37,931 nucleotides of DNA from a virus: IMG/VR virus record IMGVR_UViG_3300043598_000038, positions 1 to 37,931 of that record; one strand, 5' to 3'. The notes under the pieces are model-generated. The model saw nothing but the letters and a program-made list of their open reading frames with translations, made no database searches and was not told where the DNA came from. The position numbers and the translations under genes were made by a program. Shown here piece after piece: positions 28,317-36,248 of the stretch (its first letter is position 1; each line of letters starts with the position of its first letter).

Positions 28317-29057
28317 TTGAACGAAGAAGTATTGGAAATCGAAGAAACGCCCGTGGCGAAACCCGCGTCGGGCGGCACGTTGTTGAGCTTTAAGCTCGAC
28401 TGGCAGGACTCGGAGATCAGGCTTGCAAAGGGCCGCTTTACGCACATGCTTTCGAGGCCTACGCCTGAAATGATGATCGCGCGTGAGGATGAGCTGCAGC
28501 CCGAGATCCCGATCGCCAAGGACGGCAGCTTTGCGCTTCCGGATGCAACCGCCCAGGAAGAGACCGACGCCCAGTATTACGATCGGATCGTGATAAAGAC
28601 CGATGGCTACCAGGGCGCCGTTCCGGTCCCGCACAAAGCCGCTGCATTTCAGGGCCTTTTCCGGCGCGAGATCTATCTCGATCCGGAGTGCGATATCTTC
28701 GGGGATGAAATCACGATCCTCGAGGAGATCGGCGCCGGCGACGAACCGGATTTCATTATCCGACATACGCTCCGGCAACCTACCGAGGCCGAGCTGAAGA
28801 AATGCCGTCAATCGTCGTCCGGTGGACGTCTGCTGCCCGATAAGCGCGGCCGTCAGAAACTGGTTACGTCTTCGAATCTGCGATCGTCAATGCGCTTTTA
28901 CAACTCGTGGCTCGTGCGGATCGAGGGCGCGACGGCAGGTGGTGCCGTTTATTCTCCCGAGAAGCGCGAGGAGTTTATTGCGCAGGTCGATCCGCTAATC
29001 CAGCGTAAGGTGGTCAGTACGCTCGTGGATGAGCTCACGGGCGGCCTACTGGACTAA
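28317..29057 (+). CDS. tail assembly chaperone candidate (first of pair)
   Basis: 246 aa from TTG 28317, which has AAGGAGA about 8 bases upstream. The N-terminal half is beta-rich (GTLLSFKLDWQDSEIRLAKG, PVPHKAAAFQGLFRREI). The C-terminal half is helical (LRSSMRFYNSWLVRIEG, REEFIAQVDPLIQRKVVSTLVDEL). Two chaperone genes normally precede the tape measure and are often linked by a frameshift. The -1 frame is open from 29033 past this gene's stop into the next gene. Confidence 0.6.
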   Translation: MNEEVLEIEETPVAKPASGGTLLSFKLDWQDSEIRLAKGRFTHMLSRPTPEMMIAREDELQPEIPIAKDGSFALPDATAQEETDAQYYDRIVIKTDGYQGAVPVPHKAAAFQGLFRREIYLDPECDIFGDEITILEEIGAGDEPDFIIRHTLRQPTEAELKKCRQSSSGGRLLPDKRGRQKLVTSSNLRSSMRFYNSWLVRIEGATAGGAVYSPEKREEFIAQVDPLIQRKVVSTLVDELTGGLLD

Positions 29058-29158
29058 CGGAAGCTCTCGCCGATCATTTCTGCAGTCATATTAATTGCAC
29101 AAACGAAAACGACGGCGAGAGCTGCCCCGGCTCTTTGGAATGCAGCACGACAAGGGGA

Positions 29159-29467
29159 ATGCCCCTAGAAAAATACCGCGAAAACCCCGAGGAAGAGACT
29201 TGCGCCGGCTGCAAGCTTTTTCCTACGAAGCCGGGCAACATCCCGGACGAAATAGCGGGTCCGACGTATCTCGCGCTGCAACTGTCGGAAATCGAGCGCA
29301 GCGGGGGGAAGTTTAATTACCCGGATGCACTCTCTCCCTTCGAATGGTCGGCGATTGCCGGCCTTACTCGAGGGCGCGAAAGGGCTGAAAATCTCCGGCA
29401 AGATCGTGAGCGCACAGATCGCCGGCGTGAAGAGCGCAAAAAGAAACTCCAAGGCCAAAATGCCTGA
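29159..29467 (+). CDS. second tail assembly chaperone candidate
   Basis: 102 aa from ATG 29159; TTG 29135 is an alternative. The product has LEKYRENPEEETCAGCKLFP with a CxxC, and LSPFEWSAIAGLTRGRERAENL, then a charged tail. The phrase L-x-P-F-E-W-x-A-I-x-G-L is typical of the T-type chaperone that loads the tape measure. Neither start has a good ribosome-binding site, and the frame is open upstream to 29033, so it may be made as an extension of the previous protein. It overlaps the tape measure start by 8 bp. Confidence 0.6.
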   Translation: MPLEKYRENPEEETCAGCKLFPTKPGNIPDEIAGPTYLALQLSEIERSGGKFNYPDALSPFEWSAIAGLTRGRERAENLRQDRERTDRRREERKKKLQGQNA

Positions 29468-32400
29468 TTTCGTAATTTCAACATCGATCGACGCTAGTGG
29501 CGTACGGAAAGGCGCGGATGAAACAAGACGCGCCTTTTCGTCGCTTGCGTCCGATAGCCGCCGTCAGGTGGAACAGCTGCAGCGCTCGATGAAAGGCCTG
29601 GATGACGGCAGCATCCAGAAGTTCGCCCGGAACATTCAGAAATCGATGGCCGAGGCCGGACGATCGGGCACGGATTACATGAATATCCTGCGACGCTTTC
29701 GTCCGGAGCTGGACGCGCTCGCAGATAATCTCAAGAAAGGATCTCTTTCGCAGGAAGATTATAACCGCCGGTTAAAGGCATTGCCGCCGATCATGCAGAC
29801 GGCGATCGCCGAATCCCGCAAGCTCGGCCGCGAGATCCATGGGATCGGCGAGGAAACGAACAAGGCCAGCCAGCAGTTTGAAAAGCTCAAGAATGCCGGC
29901 ACGTCGATACAGAATTTCGGCAGCCAGGTTTCAGGCGTGGGCCGGCAGCTCACTATTGGCCTAACGGCCCCGATCGTCGGCATTGGTGTAGCCGCGATTA
30001 AAAGCTTTTCGGATGTAGAGTCGGCTGTCGCAGAGATCTCCACGATCAAGCCGACAATAAATAGCTCCGAGGTTTTTACCGCGCTGAACGAAATGTCTAC
30101 CCGTGTACCTAAACTTGCGGGTGAGTTGGGCGGCGGTCTCTATAATATTTTCTCTTCAATAAACGTTAATCAGGCTGAGGGACTTAGACTCCTAGAGATA
30201 TTCGGCAAGGGTGCTACAGCCGCCAAAACCGAAACAGAAGCATTCGGTACTGCTGTCCTGGGCGTTCTGAATGCCTATAAATTAGGGGTCGATCAGGCCG
30301 AACATGTCTCGGACGTTTTCTTTAATACCGTAAATCTGGGTGTGGTCAACGGCCGTGAGCTTTCGAACGAACTCGGCCTTGTGACGCAGGCCGCGAAAAA
30401 TGCGGGTGTTTCCTTTGACGAGCTGGGCGCTTTGATCGTGGGAGTTACCAAGGAAGGCGGCACGGCAAGCCAGAATATAAACAACCTCTATAACCTTCTG
30501 AGTAAGATAACCACGAAGGAATCGATGGACGCGCTCAAAGACGGGCTCAATATCGATGTACAAATAGGGGGGAAATTCAGGCCGATACTGGACGTGCTGG
30601 GGGACCTAAAAGTAAAGCTCGATGCCCTTCCCCCCGCAGCGCGCGCCCTCCAGCTTCAAAAGATATTCCCTGACGGGCAAGCCAGGACCGGCGCTCAAAC
30701 GCTGCTCTCACAGCTCGACGCGGTAAAGGAAGCGCTGGAAGTAAATAAAACGACGGCCGGCGCGGCAGAGGCAGCTTATCAAAAGATCGCCGCCACGACA
30801 GCCGTTCAATTCAGCCTGCTCAAAAACAGCGCAATCGCGATCATGGCCGAACTCGGGAGCGCAATCCTTCCCATCCTCCAGCCGGTGATCATGTGGATCG
30901 CGAAAACGCTGGTGCCGGCCGTGCGCTCGGCGGTCGAATCCTTTAAGACCTGGTCCCCGACAATGAAAACCGTCGCCGTCGCCGTAGCGGGGATTCTGGC
31001 CGCCATCGGCCCGTTCCTGATCGCGCTCGGCGCGGTGATCAGCTTCGTAGGGGCGACGGTCGCCGGCATTATGTCGTTCGTAAGCGGCTGGGCGGCACTG
31101 ACCGCCGCGGCAGCGGCGGCGGGCGGGGTGCTCGCACTCGTGGGCGGTTTTATTACCGTTACCCTGATCCCGGCGCTAAAGATCATTATCCCGGTATTTC
31201 TCGCGATCGCGGCCGTGATGGCCGTGGTAATCGCGGCCGGGGCGGCGCTATATGCCGCATGGCGCATTAACTTCGGGGGGATCAGGGACTATACCATGGC
31301 CGCCTATAACGCCATCAAGAGCATTGTGATCACGGTGATGAACACCGTGTTGAGCGTTGTGCGGTCGGCGGGCGGCGCGATGGTTGCCTGGTGGAAGGAA
31401 AACTACCCGGCGATCCGCCAGGTGGTGGAAACCGTTTCGATCGCAATTAAGACGACGATCGGGAATTTCCTGAAGGCGGTGGAGCAATTCTGGAATGCAC
31501 ACGGCAGCCGAATAATGGCCTATGTGACCACGTATTTGGGTTACGTCAAATCGATATTCACGCAGGTGGTAAACCAACTCGGGACGGTGCTGCGGTTCGG
31601 GCTGCAGATAATGACCGGGAATTGGGAGGGGGCATGGCAAAGCTTCCTGAAAATCCTCCAGAACGGCTCGAGGCTGGCGGCTACGGCACTGCGGGCGGGC
31701 ATGGACCTGATCATAAGGATCATCGCCGCGCTGGTGCCGATAATGACCCAATACGGAAGGCAATTTACCGAAACGTTATTGCTCTGGATAGGCAAAGCGA
31801 TGGTCGGCGCTGCCTACATAATTGCCACGCTGCCGGTGCAGCTCGCGCGGCTGGTGCCGAAATTCATTCTCGCCGGCAGATCGATCGCCTCGGCCATCTG
31901 GCAGGGGATAAAAGAAGGGCTGGCCGGCGTCGATAAAATGCCGTCGATCCTCGGCGGCCTGGCGGGCTCTAAAAACCTTACGCAGCCGAGCGCAGCGCTG
32001 GGAGCTGTAGGCGGCGGGCCCGCGATCGATACGGCATCACTCGCAGGGGCGAAGATGCCTAGTCTCTCGGGCGGGTCCGGGGGTAAGTCGGCCGCAGCGA
32101 AAAAGCCTTTTGAACTCGGCGCACGCGCGAAGGCCATTATGGAAATGGCTGACAGGCTCGGAGTCAGCGCGCTCGATCTCGCCACGATCATTTCGTATGA
32201 AACCGGTGGCACATTCTCGACCAGTAAATGGGGCGGCAAGGGTGGCGATTATCTCGGGTTGTTCCAATTCGGTGCCGAGGAGCGGAAAAAATATGGTGTT
32301 AAAGCCGGGCAGCCTTTCGATGACCAACTGCGGGCCGGTGAGCGCTTTCTCCTAGACCGTTTTGCGGGCGTCGGACGCTCGACCCAGGGGGCGACAATAC

Positions 32401-35129
32401 TCGACCTTTACAAGACGTTCAACGGCGGTAACCCCGGTAAGTCTGGTAATGCTTCAGACGGCAATGGAACGATAAACGAGCATGTAGCTAAAATGATTCG
32501 CGACAATCGACCGCAGGCGCTGAAGACCTTATGGGGAGGGGAAAAATCGAATCTTACGAGCAATGAGGTTGAACTGCCTAAGACCTTCGAGCAACTGGCG
32601 GATGAGAACCTTTATAACGCCGCGAAGCAAAGGGTCCAGGACCTGATCACGCTCTCGCGAGAGCTCGGCATCGCGCTAACCGTGCCGGCCGAGGTGACGA
32701 CCAGCAATCAGGACCTGATCTTAAAACAACGGATCGAGTTTAAAAATCTGACGGATCTTCGAGATGCTCGCGAAAAGGTAACGGACCAATATATAAAGCT
32801 CAAGCCGATACTCAACCAGCTCGGGAAATCGGAGGGCGATTATTCCACGAAAACGTTGGCAGATGCAGACAGATCGCTAAAGCAACTGGCCTCAATGGAG
32901 GACCTGAAACTATTTGCCGATTCGGAACTGGACCGGACGACAAAGGAGCTGCGAGAGCTAAAAGCGGGACTCGGCGAAACGCTGACCCCGCTGCAAACAT
33001 TCGACCGGACGCTGGAAATGCTGGCGCAGGCGGCGGGCGTCTCGGTGGAGGCGATCAAACAGGCGATACCGAAGTTTGCGGAGATCCGCAAGAACATCGA
33101 GGAGACGGGCAAACTGAACTTTGCGGAGACGATTAAGAAGCAGGCGAAGGAAGCGAGCGCGGCGATCGGCGAGCTCGCCCGAAATTACGAGCGAGAACTG
33201 GCAGGGATGAAGGACAAGACGCCGGGGATAACGGAGTTTTTCAAATCTCTCGAAGGTATGGAAGGGTTGAAACTCAGCTCCCTAAAAGAGATGAATCAAT
33301 TCGTTACGTCGACAAACGAAATCGATGTGGCAAAGCTCACCACGTTCGTGCGCGGGTGGCTTACGATACTCGCCGGCTTCGGTCAGTTCGACGCGTCGCA
33401 GATCGATGTCGTAATTGAAAAAATCACGGCGGCCGCTAATGGTTTAAACCAGCTTAAAGGTGCGAATCTGGCCAAAGCGGCCGGCGAATACCGGGGCGGC
33501 CTGGCGGAGGAACTTGCCGCGCTGCAGCGGGCCGGGCAGGAACTGACCAGGTACGAGCTGGCCCAACGGGAGATCCTGAAAAACTATAAAGATCTCTCAT
33601 CCGCGGAAAAAGAGCAGATACTCAACCTGGCGGCGCAGGTCGACGCGCAGGCCGAATTGAACGAATCCTACAACAGATTTTACGGATTTGTGAGCGACAG
33701 CCTGCACACGCTGGCCGATGAAGGTTTCGGCGGTTTGTTCAAATCGATAGCGCGAAAGTTCAAGGACATGTTGATCGATATGGCCGCGCAATGGATCACG
33801 TCCAAGATCTTCGGCCTGCTTAACGGGGGTACCGGCCAGAGCGGGGGCACGGGCGGCGGGTTTGGCGGAATTCTGAGCGCGATAGGAGGGTTATTCGGTA
33901 TCGGGGGCAACCGCTCATCAGGCGGCACTGCGTCGAGCGGGGGAAGAGGCAACATGACTACCCCGAGCTTTAACCCGAACGCCTACGCCGGGGGATCTAT
34001 CGGCACAGGAGCTAACGATCCGTTTAGCGCAGTATTCAACGGGGCGTTTGATAATAACGCCTGGGCAAACGGGCAGGCGATCGGCACCTCGAGCTCCGCG
34101 GCGACAGGCGGCTTCCTTGCCTCGCTCAAAGGCCTGTTTTCCCCGGTCAAGAATGTGCTGAACGGCGGAAAGCCGAGCGCCATGGCGGGAACGCTTTCGG
34201 GCATAGGCATGCTCGCGAGCCTGGCGGGGAGCCTGATCGGCGGAAAGGTCGGGGGGGTTCTTTCGATGGCCGGCACCGGCATGGGGATCGGGGCAATGTT
34301 CGGCCCCTGGGGCGCGGTGGCGGGAGCGGCGATCGGGGCGATCGTCGGCCTGTTTCAGGGAGATCCGAAAAAGAAGATCGACAAGAAAGAAAACCTGCCG
34401 AAACTGCAGCAGGGTTTCACGGACGCGCTCGGCCAGCTACGCTCGCTGCTTAGCGACCGAAACGCTCTTTCGAACGATCCGGACGGCGCGCTGCAAAAAG
34501 CCCAAGAGTTAAGGATGCAGATCGCCTCAGGCTTCGGCATCCAGTTTCAATCGAAAAAATACAAGGCCGTGGCCCAGACGCAGATAACCGCGAAACTGGC
34601 AGAGGCAGACCAGATAATCAAACAACTAAAAGAGCTAGCCAGCGGATATGGTTTTGCGAAAACTATTGACGACCGGCTGCAGACCTCGTTCGCTTCGGGT
34701 GTGTCTATTAGCCCCGACTTCATGAAGCAATATTCACGTTTCAAACGCCGAAACGGGATGCTCGCCGGCGCGTGGAACGGCCGCGATACGCTGCCCTCGA
34801 TGCTTGCTCCGGGGGAGATGGTATTGAACCCGATGCAGATCGGGAGAGTGAGGGCAAACGCGGGGTTCGATGCCTTCAAACACGCGGGAATTCCGCATTA
34901 TGCGGCAGGGGTTTCTCTGGCGCCGCCGCCGGGCGCGCCGATGCGAAACGACGGCGCGCCGGCAAACCGGCAAACCGGCCCGATCAGCGTGCAAATCGTT
35001 CTGAACAATTCCGGGATGGTGGAATCGGACATTCAAAGCATTTTGGTCGACGGGATCAAGCAGCCGGAGGTTCAGGTAGAGATCGTCAAGGCCTATAACA
35101 AGGGCAAAGCGAGGACACGAGGTAAATAG
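29460..35129 (+). CDS. tape measure protein with internal lysozyme-like domain
   Basis: 1889 aa from ATG 29460. The N-terminal region contains coiled coil (VEQLQRSMKGLDDG). Residues about 180-350 match the TP901-type tape measure core (FSDVESAVAEISTI, ALNEMSTRVPKL, GVSFDELGALIVGVTKEGG). Hydrophobic segments lie at about 490-610. Residues about 885-965 form a lysozyme/transglycosylase-like domain: ALDLATIISYETGG with E914, then YLGLFQFG. Long helices, a Gly/Ser-rich stretch (about 1460-1540) and a hydrophobic Gly-rich segment follow. It fixes tail length; at about 1.5 Angstrom per residue the tail would be at most near 280 nm. The lysozyme part should help DNA cross the cell wall. Confidence 0.93.
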   Translation: MPDFVISTSIDASGVRKGADETRRAFSSLASDSRRQVEQLQRSMKGLDDGSIQKFARNIQKSMAEAGRSGTDYMNILRRFRPELDALADNLKKGSLSQEDYNRRLKALPPIMQTAIAESRKLGREIHGIGEETNKASQQFEKLKNAGTSIQNFGSQVSGVGRQLTIGLTAPIVGIGVAAIKSFSDVESAVAEISTIKPTINSSEVFTALNEMSTRVPKLAGELGGGLYNIFSSINVNQAEGLRLLEIFGKGATAAKTETEAFGTAVLGVLNAYKLGVDQAEHVSDVFFNTVNLGVVNGRELSNELGLVTQAAKNAGVSFDELGALIVGVTKEGGTASQNINNLYNLLSKITTKESMDALKDGLNIDVQIGGKFRPILDVLGDLKVKLDALPPAARALQLQKIFPDGQARTGAQTLLSQLDAVKEALEVNKTTAGAAEAAYQKIAATTAVQFSLLKNSAIAIMAELGSAILPILQPVIMWIAKTLVPAVRSAVESFKTWSPTMKTVAVAVAGILAAIGPFLIALGAVISFVGATVAGIMSFVSGWAALTAAAAAAGGVLALVGGFITVTLIPALKIIIPVFLAIAAVMAVVIAAGAALYAAWRINFGGIRDYTMAAYNAIKSIVITVMNTVLSVVRSAGGAMVAWWKENYPAIRQVVETVSIAIKTTIGNFLKAVEQFWNAHGSRIMAYVTTYLGYVKSIFTQVVNQLGTVLRFGLQIMTGNWEGAWQSFLKILQNGSRLAATALRAGMDLIIRIIAALVPIMTQYGRQFTETLLLWIGKAMVGAAYIIATLPVQLARLVPKFILAGRSIASAIWQGIKEGLAGVDKMPSILGGLAGSKNLTQPSAALGAVGGGPAIDTASLAGAKMPSLSGGSGGKSAAAKKPFELGARAKAIMEMADRLGVSALDLATIISYETGGTFSTSKWGGKGGDYLGLFQFGAEERKKYGVKAGQPFDDQLRAGERFLLDRFAGVGRSTQGATILDLYKTFNGGNPGKSGNASDGNGTINEHVAKMIRDNRPQALKTLWGGEKSNLTSNEVELPKTFEQLADENLYNAAKQRVQDLITLSRELGIALTVPAEVTTSNQDLILKQRIEFKNLTDLRDAREKVTDQYIKLKPILNQLGKSEGDYSTKTLADADRSLKQLASMEDLKLFADSELDRTTKELRELKAGLGETLTPLQTFDRTLEMLAQAAGVSVEAIKQAIPKFAEIRKNIEETGKLNFAETIKKQAKEASAAIGELARNYERELAGMKDKTPGITEFFKSLEGMEGLKLSSLKEMNQFVTSTNEIDVAKLTTFVRGWLTILAGFGQFDASQIDVVIEKITAAANGLNQLKGANLAKAAGEYRGGLAEELAALQRAGQELTRYELAQREILKNYKDLSSAEKEQILNLAAQVDAQAELNESYNRFYGFVSDSLHTLADEGFGGLFKSIARKFKDMLIDMAAQWITSKIFGLLNGGTGQSGGTGGGFGGILSAIGGLFGIGGNRSSGGTASSGGRGNMTTPSFNPNAYAGGSIGTGANDPFSAVFNGAFDNNAWANGQAIGTSSSAATGGFLASLKGLFSPVKNVLNGGKPSAMAGTLSGIGMLASLAGSLIGGKVGGVLSMAGTGMGIGAMFGPWGAVAGAAIGAIVGLFQGDPKKKIDKKENLPKLQQGFTDALGQLRSLLSDRNALSNDPDGALQKAQELRMQIASGFGIQFQSKKYKAVAQTQITAKLAEADQIIKQLKELASGYGFAKTIDDRLQTSFASGVSISPDFMKQYSRFKRRNGMLAGAWNGRDTLPSMLAPGEMVLNPMQIGRVRANAGFDAFKHAGIPHYAAGVSLAPPPGAPMRNDGAPANRQTGPISVQIVLNNSGMVESDIQSILVDGIKQPEVQVEIVKAYNKGKARTRGK

Positions 35130-35133
35130 ATTT

Positions 35134-36234
35134 ATGTCGAGAGAATGGAGCACTGACCTACAGACGATTCACGAGGCCTACAAGCGGCGCGATACGCTGG
35201 CCATCTACATGGCCAACGGCGACGAACTGCTACTTTCACGCGGCGCGGTGACGAGCGCAAAAGGCACTTATCTTAACTGGATCAGATCGGTGAGCGAAAT
35301 GCGCTCCTCGATAGATCAGGCGATCGACCGGGTAACGATCACCTGCCAGAATGTGACCTCCGATCTCGGGTTTAACCTGGCAAGCAGCTTGCGGCAGCTG
35401 GACTATGCAACGGCCGACTATGGAAAGCAATATCAATCGCTCCGGAATTTAGCGCTGGTCGAGGAGATCCCGAAGATGTTCAGGGGGGTTTTGGCCAACG
35501 GCGAGGCGGACGAAGAGAATATGATTTTCGAGCTGATCGTGGATTATGAATCCTTAGGCGCGATCATCGCCTCGAGAGGGCTGGGGCCGCTGTGCTCGTG
35601 GATCTATCAGAACGGCATAGAATGCACCTCGCCGAGCGGCGAGACGAGCTGCCCGAAAACGCGGGCCGGGTGCTTTAAGCGGGAGGTTGAACACGAGCAC
35701 GGCGGCTTTCCGGACTGCGAGCAGCCGGTAACGACACCGCCCGGAGGAGGAGGCGACGACGGCGGCGGGATCGGCAACGGCACTTGCTTCACGCTCGATA
35801 CGCCGATCTGGACGCCGGGCGGCGAGATCCCCATCGGAGAGCTGCGAGCAGGAGAGCGGGTCGTTTCGTTTCACGAGAAGAGCGGCGATATCGATTACAA
35901 AGATGAGATCGTGGAGGTACACGAGCACGAAGCCACGGGGTACTACACCCTGGAATTCGATCACGGGATAGTGAATGTTACTCCGGAGCATCCTTTTATG
36001 GTGGAGTTCGGCAAATTTACGACGGCCGATTGGCTGAGGCTTGGCGATACCGTCAAATCGCATACGCATCGGTGGCATGATTCGACGCTTCGAAAAATAA
36101 GGTGGAATTCCGACCGAAAAATAAAGGTCAGGAACCTCCACGTAAAACTAAATCACACGTATTTTGCCAACCGGTGCGCGGTGCATAATCTAAAGCCGCT
36201 TGGCGGCGGCGATATCCCACAAAATTACCCGTAA
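35134..36234 (+). CDS. gpL-like tail-tip protein with C-terminal intein-like Hint domain
   Basis: 366 aa. Residues 1-200 resemble the baseplate/tail-tip proteins related to lambda gpL: beta-rich, then a cysteine cluster C154, C164, C173 (CPKT), C180 and the motif GGFP (190-193), probably a metal or Fe-S site. After a Gly-rich linker, residues 218-352 are a Hint module: CFTLDTPIWTPGG (block A, C218), VTPEHPF with T283 and H286 (block B), VRNLHVKLNHTYFANRCAVHN (blocks F and G, split here as VRNLHVKL and NHTYFA) ending in H351-N352. The next residue is Leu, not Cys/Ser/Thr, and only 14 residues follow. No homing endonuclease is present. This matches bacterial intein-like (BIL) domains, which self-cleave and do not depend on standard splicing. 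Confidence 0.85.
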   Translation: MSREWSTDLQTIHEAYKRRDTLAIYMANGDELLLSRGAVTSAKGTYLNWIRSVSEMRSSIDQAIDRVTITCQNVTSDLGFNLASSLRQLDYATADYGKQYQSLRNLALVEEIPKMFRGVLANGEADEENMIFELIVDYESLGAIIASRGLGPLCSWIYQNGIECTSPSGETSCPKTRAGCFKREVEHEHGGFPDCEQPVTTPPGGGGDDGGGIGNGTCFTLDTPIWTPGGEIPIGELRAGERVVSFHEKSGDIDYKDEIVEVHEHEATGYYTLEFDHGIVNVTPEHPFMVEFGKFTTADWLRLGDTVKSHTHRWHDSTLRKIRWNSDRKIKVRNLHVKLNHTYFANRCAVHNLKPLGGGDIPQNYP

Positions 36235-36248
36235 AGGAGTAGAGTAAA

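Noticed and set aside
28095-28811. Long minus-strand ORF (238 aa) opposite the tail chaperone
   Set aside because: It is a shadow of the plus-strand coding frame: Arg/Leu-rich, no ribosome-binding site, and antisense to a well-packed operon.
35782-36234. Classical splicing intein or homing endonuclease
   Set aside because: There is no endonuclease region, and the residue after the terminal Asn is Leu, not Cys, Ser or Thr; a BIL-type domain fits better.
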